A DNA stretch of 64,000 nt. Origin: Nonomuraea aurantiaca (lineage in GTDB: Bacteria; Actinomycetota; Actinomycetes; Streptosporangiales; Streptosporangiaceae). Shown one piece after another: positions 43,128 through 51,719 of the stretch. Location of the stretch: assembly GCF_020215705.1 (NCBI RefSeq), contig NZ_JAIWNB010000025.1, positions 111,979 to 175,978 on the forward strand, in the 5' to 3' direction. The notes below the pieces were generated by a model. The model saw only the letters and a program-made list of their open reading frames with translations. It was not told the origin of the DNA and did not search any database. The position numbers and the translations under genes are program-made. Each line of letters starts with the position of its first letter. The stretch's first letter is position 1.

Positions 43128-43415
43128 ATGACCGATCGCCGGCCGCGTCAGACCCGAGGCCGGGCACCTCGCCCCCGCGCCTCGACCGTCTTCCGGCTCA
43201 CGGAGATCCTGAGGGAGGTGCTCGGTGCCGCCGCCGGATTCGACGACGACCTCCTCGCCCTTGACCGCGATCCTGTACTGATCACCCGAGTTCACCACGG
43301 GATCCTTGAGTCCTTCGGTGTTTCCCTCCCGCTCGACCCGCTCTTCGAGGCTCCGACGCTCACCCAACTCGCCGAACTCGTGGAACAGGCCATGGACGGC
43401 GCCACCCGCTCCTAG
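43128..43415 (+). CDS. Carrier-protein-like small protein with the phosphopantetheine Ser replaced by Pro
   Basis: 95 residues from ATG 43128 with a strong AAAGGGG site. After a basic N-terminus (RRPRQTRGRAPRPRAS) the body follows a PCP fold: DDDLLALDRDPVLITRVHHG aligns with the usual FFDLGGDSLLATRL block, then FGVSLPLDPLFEAP and LTQLAELVEQ. The GGDS motif is DRDP, so the attachment serine is absent and it cannot be pantetheinylated there. It diverges from LanB2. Possible roles are a scaffold whose C-terminus (GATRS) is extended by the LanB-like proteins, a decoy or docking partner, or a decayed PCP. The good start signal and clean frame argue against plain decay. Confidence 0.75.
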   Translation: MTDRRPRQTRGRAPRPRASTVFRLTEILREVLGAAAGFDDDLLALDRDPVLITRVHHGILESFGVSLPLDPLFEAPTLTQLAELVEQAMDGATRS

Positions 43416-43452
43416 CCGCGACCGACCTCAGAGCGGGGCACCACCGCGCCCG

Positions 43453-44946
43453 TCACGCCGGGTGCATCGGCCGGTCCTCGTGCTCGCCGGCACCGTTCGC
43501 GCGGGCCGGGAGGAGCAGGGCGGTGATGATCACGGCCACGGACAGAACCGCGCCGATGATGAAGGCCAGCCGCATGCCGTCGAGGCTGGCGAGCGCCGCC
43601 GTGACGCCCTCGGCCCTCAGGGCGTCGGCTCGCGCGCTCATCACGGTGATCACGAGCGCGGTGCCGATGGCCGCGGAGACCTGCTGCAGCGTGCTCAGGA
43701 TCGAGCTGGCGTGGGAGTAGAGCGGCGGGGGAACCGCGCCGAGCCCGATGGTGAACACCGGGGTGAAGGTCGCGGCCAGACCCACCATCAGCAGCGCGTG
43801 CAGACCGAGGAGCTGCCAGAACGGCATGGTCATCGTGATCTGGGTGAAGCCGGTGAGCGCGAGCGTGATGCCGATCGCGCCGGGGACGATCAGCACCCGG
43901 CCGCCGTACTTGTCGAACAGGCGGCCGACGATCGGACCGAGCAGCCCCATCGCGAGGCCGCCCGGCATCACGAGGAGTCCGGTCTCCAGGGGAGTGAGGT
44001 GGCGGATGTTCTGCAGGTACAGCGGCAGCAGGATCATCGAGCCGAGCATCGCCATGAAGGCCACCGACATCATGATCAGCGCGACCGTGTAGGTGCGGTG
44101 GAGCAGGGTACGCAGGTCCAGCAGCGGCGTGCCGCGCTTCTGCAACGACAGCTGGCGGACGACGAAGACGGCGATGGCGACCAGACCGGCCGCCACGATC
44201 GCGGCGGCGACGCGTACGTCACCGCCCTCGAACCGGCTGAGCCCGTAGACCAGACCGCCGAAACCGGCCGCCGCGGTCACCACGCTCAACCAGTCGATGG
44301 TGCTGTACTCGGTCTCTCCGACGTTCTTGAGCTGCTTCAGGCCGCCCCAGGTGATCAAGGCGGCGATGGGCAGCACCACGGCGAACAGCAGCCGCCAGGA
44401 CCCGAATTGCAGGATCACTCCCGAGACCGCCGGACCCATCGCCGGCGCGACCGAGATGGCCAGGGTGACGTTGCCCATCACCCGGCCACGCTCCTCCTCG
44501 GGCACCACCTGCATCAGCGTGGTCATCAGCAGCGGCATCATCACCGCCGTCCCGGACGCCTGGACGATGCGGGCGCCGAGCAGCACCTCGAACGACGGCG
44601 CGACGGCGGCCAACGCCGTGCCAAGGAGGAACAGGCCCATGGCGGTGGTGTACACGCTGCGTGTGGACACCCGCTGCAGGAACCATCCGGTGATCGGGAT
44701 CACCGCGGCCATGGTCAGCATGAAGGCGGTCGAGAGCCACTGCGCGGTCTGCTCGGTGATGTGCAGCGCGTCGATCAGCCGAGGGATCGCATTGATCATG
44801 ATCGTCTCGTTGAGGATCACCACGAAGGTGGCGAGCACCAGCAGCCGGATCACGGCCGGGGTGCGACCCGGGGCGGCGGTCGCGGGTTTGGCGGGTGAGT
44901 CGAGCTCTGGGCTGAACACGGCACCTCTATCAGGGTTGTCGGACAT
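43453..44946 (-). CDS. DHA2-family MFS multidrug exporter (EmrB/QacA type)
   Basis: About 497 residues from ATG 44946 (MSDNPDRGAV); ATGs at 44982 and 45009 are possible. Fourteen or so hydrophobic helices are predicted. FVVILNETIMINAIPRLID (TM1) is the DHA2 motif D1-like block. RIVQASGTAVMMPLL (TM4) and LAISVAPAMGPAVSGVILQ (motif C, TM5) are diagnostic of drug:proton antiporters. It lies 37 bases from the convergent carrier-like gene and is the likely right edge of the biosynthetic cluster as a second exporter. Confidence 0.92.
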   Translation of the reverse strand: MSDNPDRGAVFSPELDSPAKPATAAPGRTPAVIRLLVLATFVVILNETIMINAIPRLIDALHITEQTAQWLSTAFMLTMAAVIPITGWFLQRVSTRSVYTTAMGLFLLGTALAAVAPSFEVLLGARIVQASGTAVMMPLLMTTLMQVVPEEERGRVMGNVTLAISVAPAMGPAVSGVILQFGSWRLLFAVVLPIAALITWGGLKQLKNVGETEYSTIDWLSVVTAAAGFGGLVYGLSRFEGGDVRVAAAIVAAGLVAIAVFVVRQLSLQKRGTPLLDLRTLLHRTYTVALIMMSVAFMAMLGSMILLPLYLQNIRHLTPLETGLLVMPGGLAMGLLGPIVGRLFDKYGGRVLIVPGAIGITLALTGFTQITMTMPFWQLLGLHALLMVGLAATFTPVFTIGLGAVPPPLYSHASSILSTLQQVSAAIGTALVITVMSARADALRAEGVTAALASLDGMRLAFIIGAVLSVAVIITALLLPARANGAGEHEDRPMHPA

Positions 44947-45145
44947 GATGTGGTCATCGGGCTCACACGATGTTGTGGTCATGCAAAGACTGACCGGCAC
45001 CACCGACAAAATTCATCGCCCCTGCCCTAGCATTCCGGTGAGTGAGGCGAAATGTCACCCGGTTTTCCCCGCTGATGGCTGCGACGCCCCGGAATGACGG
45101 CGGCACTCTGGCCGGTGAGTTGAACGGCCATTACCCTGTGCGGTG

Positions 45146-46933
45146 ATGAGCGTTGAAGGGCTGCTCGCAGGCGACCCGAAGCACGTCGGACGTTATGCGC
45201 TGACGGGGCGGCTCGGGGCCGGCGGCCAAGGCATCGTCTATCTGGCCAACGCGCCGGACGGCGCCCAGGTGGCGTTGAAGGTGATCAACGCCGAGGTCGG
45301 CTCCGATGCCCGCCGCCTGTTCGAGCGTGAGTTCGCCATTCTGCGGCGCGTCTCCAGCTTCTGTACGGCGCAGGTCCTCGATGCCGATGTGACGGCCGAC
45401 CCGCCTTACATCGTCAGCGAGTACGTCGCCGGACAATCCCTCCACGCCTTTGTCGCCGAACACGGGCCTCTCGCCGGAGCCGAGCTCGACCGGCTCGCGG
45501 TGGCGACGGCTACGGCCCTCATCGCGATTCACCGGGCGGGTATCGTCCATCGCGACTTCAAACCGCAGAACGTCCTCCTGGGGCGCGACGGTCCACGCGT
45601 CATCGACTTCGGCATCGCCCGCGTACTCCAAGACGGTGCCGCCGTCGCCAGCGCCCAAGTGGGCACTCCCCGCTACATGGCTCCCGAGCAGATCCGGGGC
45701 GAGGAGTTCGGCCCCGCCGCCGACATCTTCGCCTGGGGCGCCACCATGGTGTACGCCGCCACCGGCCGCTCCCCGTTCGAGGCCAACTCGCTCCCCGCTG
45801 TCCTGTATCGCGTGCTCAACGAGCCGCCTGACCTCGGCTTCCTGCCAGGTCATCTCCGCTCCCTGGTAGGACGTTGCCTCTCCAAAAACCCCACCGACCG
45901 GCCCACGGCGGCCGAGCTCCCGCTGTCCATCATGGATCTCGGCATCGGCCCCCAAACCCGAACCGAGCCGCGTCCTGCCGTACGAAAAACAACGAGATGG
46001 GCGCGCCGGACGATATTAGTGTCGAGCGCGATCGTCACGGCCCTCGTCCTGGCGGGCGGCGCGCTGTGGTGGGCGAGAGGAAACGTCGAGGCCCCCGCAA
46101 CGAGGGTCACAGAGTCCGCGACGACCAACGAGCCGCCGGGATACGCCCAGGTGGCGGCGGGGGCGGCACGGACGGCCTTCGAGGCGTGGTACTCCCTCGA
46201 CTACACCGACTACGACGCCGCAGAACGGCGTACGCTGGCACTCCTCTCCGGGGTGGCGGCGCAGGACTACCAGCATCTGGCCGCCAATTCCAAGAGCGCG
46301 GTGGTAGCCGCGAAGGCGAAGCAGACCGCGCGCGCGACCGCCGTGGGAATCATGTGGGCGTCGCCGGAGCGGGTGTCGGTCATCGTCACCGGACTCAGCG
46401 CCATCACCCGCAACGGAACCACGGCGCAGTCGGACGATCCCCTGCTGTTCGCCGAGATGGTCCCCTCAGGCGCGGGCTGGAAGATGGACTACGCGCGAAC
46501 CACACCGTCCGGCCCCGCGGCTCCGGCCGGCGCCGCTTGGCCCACCCCGGAGGTACGGCGGATGGTCACCGATGCCGCCCACTGCCAGACCGAGGCCTTC
46601 ATCAACGGGCCCCGCCTGGAAGAGCGTCCGGACTTCTTCGATCGTTGCACCACGGGGCGGGCCGAGCAGTGGTGGCGAGAGCTGGCCGCGGTCCCCGATG
46701 CTCAGGTTCCCGCCTGGTGGACCTGGCAATACCGGGAGATCGGTACGGCCTTCGAACGGTTCGACGGCCCCGATGTCGCGACCTTGATCCACCTCGGCGA
46801 CTCGGCCAAGGCCCCTGACCACGAGGTCGTGGCGTACCGGCTGCACCTGCGCCGGGTCGACGGGCGATGGAAGCTGGAGGACGTCACTTCGCCGAAGGAC
46901 AATCGATCCATGTTCGAGCGGCGTACCAAATGA
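45146..46933 (+). CDS. Transmembrane Ser/Thr protein kinase 1
   Basis: 595 residues from ATG 45146. The kinase domain (about 15-270) has glycine loop GRLGAGGQGIVYLA, VALKVINAE (Lys), catalytic loop IVHRDFKPQNVLLG and VIDFGIAR with GTPRYMAPEQI after it. One transmembrane helix (TILVSSAIVTALVLAGGALW, about 290) precedes an extracellular domain of about 280 residues that begins TAFEAWYSLDYTDYDAAERR. This is reminiscent of the NTF2-like Mce-associated fold. There are no PASTA repeats. It is coupled to the next kinase by an ATGA overlap. The ligand is unknown. Confidence 0.92.
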   Translation: MSVEGLLAGDPKHVGRYALTGRLGAGGQGIVYLANAPDGAQVALKVINAEVGSDARRLFEREFAILRRVSSFCTAQVLDADVTADPPYIVSEYVAGQSLHAFVAEHGPLAGAELDRLAVATATALIAIHRAGIVHRDFKPQNVLLGRDGPRVIDFGIARVLQDGAAVASAQVGTPRYMAPEQIRGEEFGPAADIFAWGATMVYAATGRSPFEANSLPAVLYRVLNEPPDLGFLPGHLRSLVGRCLSKNPTDRPTAAELPLSIMDLGIGPQTRTEPRPAVRKTTRWARRTILVSSAIVTALVLAGGALWWARGNVEAPATRVTESATTNEPPGYAQVAAGAARTAFEAWYSLDYTDYDAAERRTLALLSGVAAQDYQHLAANSKSAVVAAKAKQTARATAVGIMWASPERVSVIVTGLSAITRNGTTAQSDDPLLFAEMVPSGAGWKMDYARTTPSGPAAPAGAAWPTPEVRRMVTDAAHCQTEAFINGPRLEERPDFFDRCTTGRAEQWWRELAAVPDAQVPAWWTWQYREIGTAFERFDGPDVATLIHLGDSAKAPDHEVVAYRLHLRRVDGRWKLEDVTSPKDNRSMFERRTK

Positions 46934-48516
46934 GCCTGCCCCTCCGCCCGGGCGATCCGGAAAGGATCGGACGCTACCGGGTGCTCGGCCGGCTCGGCGC
47001 GGGCGGCCAGGGCGTCGTCTTTCTCGCCACGAGGCACGACGGACGGCAGGTCGCCGTGAAAGCGCTCCCCCGGATCTCCGACGAGGCTGCGCGGCATCGC
47101 ATGGCGGCCGAGCTGGACCTGCTACGCAGGGTCTCCGGCTTCTGTACGGCGCAGGTGCTCGACGCCGATCTGACCGCCGACCCGCCCCACATCGTCACCG
47201 AGTACGTCGCCGGTCCATCTCTGGCCGAGCTTGTCCGGCACGAGGGTCCCCTGCGCGGTGGGGCACTGGAACGGCTGGCCGTCGCCACCGCCACCGCGCT
47301 GACCGCGATCCATCGCGCGGGCATCGCCCACCTCGACCTGTCCCCCCGCAATGTGATCATCGGCTCGGACGGCCCCCGCGTCGTCGACTTCGGCCTTGCC
47401 CGCGCCGTCGGCGGCCCCACCACGGATCCCCTCATCACCGGCACTCCCGCGTTCATCGCGCCCGAGCAGCTGGCCGGACATCCACCGGCTCCCAGCGCCG
47501 ACGTCTTCTCGTGGGCCGCGACGCTCGCCTACGCCGCGACAGGCCGTCCTCCTTTCGGTGACGACGCGGTGCCGACCGTCGTCTACCGCGTCCTCCATCA
47601 GGAACCCGACCTGGGCACGGACACCGAACTGGGCGGCTTCCTGCGCGCGATCCTCAAGACCTGCCTGGCCAAGGACCCAGCCCTCCGCCCGTCCGCCCAG
47701 GACCTCCTCTATCACCTTGTGGACCGCACCCCGCTGCAGCCTGCCGAGGCGCCGACGCCGGCGCGTGGCTGGCGGCGGGGCTGGATCGTCGCGGTGGCGG
47801 CGGTCGTACTGATCGCGGGCGGACTCGGTACGGCGATGTGGAGAGGCTGGCCCAGCGATGGAGGCAGACCGGCGAGCCCTGGGAAGGGTAGTAGTGGTGT
47901 CCTTGCGCCGCCGCCGCTCTATGCCCTGGAGGCCGGGGCAACGGCCCGGACCGCCTACGCGACCATCAACAGCTACGGCTACAAGACGCTCGCAAAGGAC
48001 CTCCGGGCAGTGGATGACGCGACCACCGGCCGTGCGGGCGTGGAGTACACCGGCCACCTCCAGGACCAGGCACGGCACATCCGCGACGAGAAGATCGTGC
48101 AGCGTGCGGTGGCATCCGAGAGCGGAATCGTCGCCGCACGGGCTGATCGGGTCGTCGTACTGGTCTGGGGCCAGATCAACACGACCAAGGGTTCCACCTC
48201 CGACTACCATCTCGGCGGCGTGGTCATGGAGATGCGCAGTGTCGGAACCGTGTGGAAGCTGGACCACGTCTGGCCGCAGAACCCGCAACCGAACTCGGCC
48301 GAGATGACGACAGGGGAGTGGCCGTCCGGCCGGACGACGACGCTGCTGTCGGCGGCGTCGGGCAACGGTACGCGCGCCATCGCTTTGGAAGCGCTCACCT
48401 CGACGGGCGCCCGGGTGTTCCGCCTCGACGCGGACGGGACGGTGAGCAGGCTCAACGTGGTTCCTGACGGCAGCTCCTTCCGGGTCGAGAGCAGCCGGGA
48501 GCTTGGCGCATCCTGA
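46930..48516 (+). CDS. Transmembrane Ser/Thr protein kinase 2 with atypical catalytic loop
   Basis: 528 residues from ATG 46930, overlapping the first kinase's stop. Glycine loop GRLGAGGQGVVFLA, VAVKALPRI and VVDFGLAR are present, but the catalytic loop is IAHLDLSPRNVIIG: HLD for HRD, and Ser for the usual Lys after the Asp. Activity may be altered. A single helix (WIVAVAAVVLIAGGLGTAMW) leads to an extracellular domain with TARTAYATINSYGYKTLAKD and ADRVVVLVWGQIN, similar to Mce-associated membrane proteins. It arose by duplication with kinase 1. Confidence 0.9.
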   Translation: MSLPLRPGDPERIGRYRVLGRLGAGGQGVVFLATRHDGRQVAVKALPRISDEAARHRMAAELDLLRRVSGFCTAQVLDADLTADPPHIVTEYVAGPSLAELVRHEGPLRGGALERLAVATATALTAIHRAGIAHLDLSPRNVIIGSDGPRVVDFGLARAVGGPTTDPLITGTPAFIAPEQLAGHPPAPSADVFSWAATLAYAATGRPPFGDDAVPTVVYRVLHQEPDLGTDTELGGFLRAILKTCLAKDPALRPSAQDLLYHLVDRTPLQPAEAPTPARGWRRGWIVAVAAVVLIAGGLGTAMWRGWPSDGGRPASPGKGSSGVLAPPPLYALEAGATARTAYATINSYGYKTLAKDLRAVDDATTGRAGVEYTGHLQDQARHIRDEKIVQRAVASESGIVAARADRVVVLVWGQINTTKGSTSDYHLGGVVMEMRSVGTVWKLDHVWPQNPQPNSAEMTTGEWPSGRTTTLLSAASGNGTRAIALEALTSTGARVFRLDADGTVSRLNVVPDGSSFRVESSRELGAS

Positions 48517-48544
48517 GCCGGGATGTTACGCCGAGGGTCTGCCT

Positions 48545-48991
48545 TTATCGGGACTTCCGCACGTGGGTGGTGTCGGTGCCGAGGAGGGTGCCGTCGGCGC
48601 TGGTCGGCGCGATTTCCGGCACAGGGGCGCCGTGCTGGTCGACAAGGGTGGAGTGGGTCTCGCCGGGGGCGAAGGCGTGGCGTTCTCCCCACTGCCGCAG
48701 GGTGAGGATGACCGGGAAGAGGTCGCGGCCGACGTCGGTGAGCACGTATTCCTGGCGGCGCCCCGATGGCGCGGTGCGCTGGGCCAGGAGCCCGTGAGCG
48801 GTGAGCTTCCGTAGGCGGTCGGTGAGGATGTTGCGGGCGATGCCGGTCCGTCGCTGGAACTCGGTGAACGATCGTGCCCCGTCCATCGCGTCGCGGATGA
48901 CGAGCAGGCTCCACTTGTCGCCGACGAGGTCGAGCGTGCGGGCGACGGGGCACTCGGGGTCGGTCCAGTCGGGGTCGGTGATGCTCGGCAT
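48545..48991 (-). CDS. HxlR-family transcriptional repressor
   Basis: 148 residues from ATG 48991, with GGGAGG four bases upstream. HxlR winged helix: CPVARTLDLVGDKWSLLVIRD (Cys and KW signatures, start of the domain), RSFTEFQRRTGIARNILTD and YVLTDVGRDLFPV. It diverges from an MFS exporter across an 87-base gap with an extended dyad, so it most likely represses that exporter in response to a thiol-reactive or electrophilic signal sensed by the Cys (family knowledge). Confidence 0.92.
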   Translation of the reverse strand: MPSITDPDWTDPECPVARTLDLVGDKWSLLVIRDAMDGARSFTEFQRRTGIARNILTDRLRKLTAHGLLAQRTAPSGRRQEYVLTDVGRDLFPVILTLRQWGERHAFAPGETHSTLVDQHGAPVPEIAPTSADGTLLGTDTTHVRKSR

Positions 48992-49012
48992 GACACCTCC
49001 CGATCGGTTGCG

Positions 49013-49053
49013 GATTGAAACCATTATGCCGTACGGTCAAATTGGTTGCAATC
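49013..49053. promoter_or_regulatory. Extended dyad, probable HxlR operator
   Basis: The arms GATTGAAACCA (49013-49023) and TGGTTGCAATC (49043-49053) pair at 10 of 11 positions. A perfect CCGTACGG palindrome (49029-49036) lies between them. The site sits between the HxlR start (48991) and the MFS start (49079), where a repressor would block both promoters. Confidence 0.65.
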
Positions 49054-49078
49054 TGCTACTGATTGGGTTTGGAGTGCG

Positions 49079-50266
49079 ATGGACGTGTGGCGGCGGTCGC
49101 TGCTCGCGGTGGTGTGTGGTGTCGCGGTGGCGAGCATCTATGCCGCGCAGCCGGTTCTGGAGCCGATGGGACGCGATCTCGGTTTGTCGGCAGAGCTCAC
49201 GGGGTGGATCGTCGCCATCAGCCAGTTGGGCTATCTGGCGGGGCTGGTGCTGCTGGTGCCGCTTGGCGATGTGGTCGACAGGCGCCGACTCATCGCCGTA
49301 CACCTGGCGCTCACCGCAGCGGGCATGATCCTGACGGCCTCGGCGTCAGCCGCGTGGGTGGCGTTCGTGGGGCTCGCGGTGGCTGGGGTGTTCGCGGTCG
49401 TGGTGCAGATCACGGTGGCCTACGCCGCGTCGATCTCGGTGCCCGCCGAACGCGGACGGAACATCGGCGTCGTGACCTCGGGCGTTGTGGTCGGCATCCT
49501 GGGCGCGCGGGTCGTCACCGGCACGCTCGCCGAGGTGTGGGGCTGGCGGAGTGTCTATGCCGTGCTCGCGGCGCTGTCGCTCGGGCTCGCGGCCCTCGTC
49601 CTCGTCGTACTGCCGTCAGAGGAGCGTCCCAACCGACCTACGGGGTACGGGCGGGCCGTCGTCTCACTCGGCGGACTGTTCGGGCAGCGCATCTTCCTGG
49701 CACGCGGGCTCATCGCGTTCTTCTTGTTCGCATCGTTCGGAACCCTGTGGAGCGGGGTGGCCCTGCCGCTGGCGGACACGCCGTGGCGGCTGAGCGAGAG
49801 CCAGATCGGACTGTTCGGCATCGCCGGACTCGCCGGCGCACTCGGCGCGGCACGCGCGGGACGGTGGGCGGACGCAGGACGGGCGGTCCCGGTCGCCGGA
49901 CTCGCGCTCACCCTGCTCATTCTCTCGTGGGCAGCGATCGCGCAGCTGCCGTGGTCACTGTGGCTCCTCATCGTCGGGATCGTGGTTCTCGACTTCGCGG
50001 TCCAGGCCGTGCATGTGAGCAACCAGCACCTGCTCACCGCCGCGCATCCGGATCGCACCAGCAGCGTCATCGGCGGCTACATGGTCTTCTACTCGCTCGG
50101 CTCCGCCCTCGGTGCGGCCGCGACCACCGCCGTCTTCACCGCCCACGGCTGGGCAGGCTCCAGTCTCCTCGGGGCCGGATTCGCGGCCTGCGCGCTGGCC
50201 GTCTGGGCGACCAGCAGGCGGGCACGCCTCAAACGAACAGTAGCTACGACATCAACCACGTGGTGA
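49079..50266 (+). CDS. MFS transporter (DHA1-like drug exporter)
   Basis: 395 residues from ATG 49079 (MDVWRRSLLAVVCG), chosen because GGAG lies four bases upstream. About twelve hydrophobic helices; the loop 2-3 motif is VPLGDVVDRRRLIAVHL (motif A). RGRNIGVVTSGVVVGILGARV (TM5 region) resembles motif C. LTAAHPDRTSSVIGGYMVFYS is in the C-terminal half. It is probably an exporter controlled by the divergent HxlR protein. It overlaps the convergent lipoprotein gene by 23 bases. Confidence 0.9.
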   Translation: MDVWRRSLLAVVCGVAVASIYAAQPVLEPMGRDLGLSAELTGWIVAISQLGYLAGLVLLVPLGDVVDRRRLIAVHLALTAAGMILTASASAAWVAFVGLAVAGVFAVVVQITVAYAASISVPAERGRNIGVVTSGVVVGILGARVVTGTLAEVWGWRSVYAVLAALSLGLAALVLVVLPSEERPNRPTGYGRAVVSLGGLFGQRIFLARGLIAFFLFASFGTLWSGVALPLADTPWRLSESQIGLFGIAGLAGALGAARAGRWADAGRAVPVAGLALTLLILSWAAIAQLPWSLWLLIVGIVVLDFAVQAVHVSNQHLLTAAHPDRTSSVIGGYMVFYSLGSALGAAATTAVFTAHGWAGSSLLGAGFAACALAVWATSRRARLKRTVATTSTTW

Positions 50267-50828
50267 GGGCGACGGCGGCCTCGCGTAGGTCGTCGTCGCG
50301 GCGCTTCTCGCTCAGCTGGTCGACCGTGAGCCGGAACTGCGGGGCCGTGACCACGAACGCCTGGTTGTACAGGGACCGGCCGCCAAGGGCGATCTCGGTG
50401 CCACCGGATTGCGCTTCGACCCCGAGAGTGGTCAGTTCGGGGACCTCGACCTGAGGGAAGTCCTTGTACTTGGGCGGCGCCGACGGAAGGGCGACCGTCA
50501 CCGAGGCCGTGGGAATCTTCTTTCCCCACGAGCAGGTCAGCGCGCCGCTGGCGTCGTACCGCTTGCTGAACTTCTTCCCTTTGATCAACGCGCCCATGGC
50601 GGCGACCATCCGGGGATCGTCACAGCTCTTCGGCAGCGCGAACGGCCGCGCCAGTGCGGTCGTCGCGGTCAATGTGGTCGGTGCGCTCGGTGTGGTCGGT
50701 GCGCTCGGTGTGGCCGGTCCGGTCGGTGTGGAGGACTCTGAGGGAGCGGCAGGGCTGTTACCACCGCACCCTGTGAGCAGGCCACCGAGGAGCGTCACCC
50801 CTAATAAGGCTCTGGAAATCATCGACAT
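50244..50828 (-). CDS. Secreted lipoprotein (DUF3558-like)
   Basis: 194 residues from ATG 50828 (ATG 50822 is equally possible). Signal MISRALLGVTLLGGLLTGC ends in a lipobox (LLTGC), so it is lipid-anchored outside the membrane. A Thr/Pro/Ala-rich linker follows (TPTGPATPSAPTTPSAPTT), then a globular part with two Cys (LPKSCDDPRMV and GALTCSWG) that probably form a disulfide. The pattern resembles DUF3558-type actinobacterial lipoproteins. Function is unknown. Confidence 0.82.
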   Translation of the reverse strand: MSMISRALLGVTLLGGLLTGCGGNSPAAPSESSTPTGPATPSAPTTPSAPTTLTATTALARPFALPKSCDDPRMVAAMGALIKGKKFSKRYDASGALTCSWGKKIPTASVTVALPSAPPKYKDFPQVEVPELTTLGVEAQSGGTEIALGGRSLYNQAFVVTAPQFRLTVDQLSEKRRDDDLREAAVALTTWLMS

Positions 50829-50933
50829 GCGCCAAGTATCCAAGATCGCCGGGTGTCCAACCAGGACCGTTTCTCAGGGAGTTCTAAGGCGGGCTTTATA
50901 GCTCTTTCGACTTATTTTTATGAATATGGGGTG

Positions 50934-51719
50934 ATGGAGCGCGCGCCGCAGGAGGCTGATGCGGTCGAAACTCGGGGAGCCGGGGCCGGGAGGGCTCGGC
51001 GGTTCGTCGTCGCGGGTGGCGCGCTTGTCGTCGTGGCGCTGCTCGCGTACTGGCTGGGAAGCAGCGGTGGGAACAACAGCGAAAGGCCCGTGCCGAGCCC
51101 GACGCCGACGCCCACTGCGACGCTCGCGGCATCCGAGGTCTTCAAGAGGGTCGGGCCGTCGGTGGCGGCCATCGAGACCGGGAAGTCGCTCGGAACCGGG
51201 GTGATCGCGGCCGAGGACGGGACGATTGTGACGGCGTACCACGTCGTCAAAGGCAGTAATAAGGACGTCACCGTGACCTTCGCTGACGGCACCAAGACGA
51301 AGGCCGCTGTCGTCTCGTCGAACCCCAAGCGCGACGTCGCGACCCTCAAACCCGCGAAACTGCCGGAGATCGTCGTCCCGGCGACACTCGGCGGCGCCGT
51401 GGCCGTGGGCGCGCCCGTCACGGCGATCGGCAATCCGCTGGGCCTGACCTACAGCGTCTCCACCGGTGTGGTGTCGGGCCTGAACCGGAGCGCTGAAAAA
51501 GGCGATCTGAGCGGGCTCATCCAGTTCGACGCCTCCGTGAACCCGGGCAGCTCCGGCGGCCCACTCCTCGACGCTCGCGGCCTGGTCATCGGGATCGTCG
51601 TCTCGATGGCCGACCCGGGAGGCGACGAGGCGTTCGCCGGTATCGCGTTCGCGGTGCCGATCGGCCTGGCCCTGGGCACCGAAGGCGACGGCCCGCCGGG
51701 CGACGGGCCGCAAATCTAG
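50934..51719 (+). CDS. Membrane-anchored trypsin-like serine protease (S1C, HtrA/DegP-like, no PDZ)
   Basis: 261 residues from ATG 50934. A basic N-terminus leads to one transmembrane segment (FVVAGGALVVVALLAYWLG), then a Pro/Thr linker and a protease domain. The catalytic triad is visible: His in TIVTAYHVVKG, Asp in NPKRDVATL and Ser in NPGSSGGPLLD. No PDZ domain follows; the protein ends GDGPPGDGPQI. It probably acts in envelope quality control. The stop lies immediately at the start of a VWA-protein remnant. Confidence 0.9.
   Translation: MERAPQEADAVETRGAGAGRARRFVVAGGALVVVALLAYWLGSSGGNNSERPVPSPTPTPTATLAASEVFKRVGPSVAAIETGKSLGTGVIAAEDGTIVTAYHVVKGSNKDVTVTFADGTKTKAAVVSSNPKRDVATLKPAKLPEIVVPATLGGAVAVGAPVTAIGNPLGLTYSVSTGVVSGLNRSAEKGDLSGLIQFDASVNPGSSGGPLLDARGLVIGIVVSMADPGGDEAFAGIAFAVPIGLALGTEGDGPPGDGPQI

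Noticed and set aside
43306..44898. Long plus-strand frame with His/Arg/Gln-rich translation
   Set aside because: It is antisense to a clear DHA2-type exporter; composition is that of a shadow frame.
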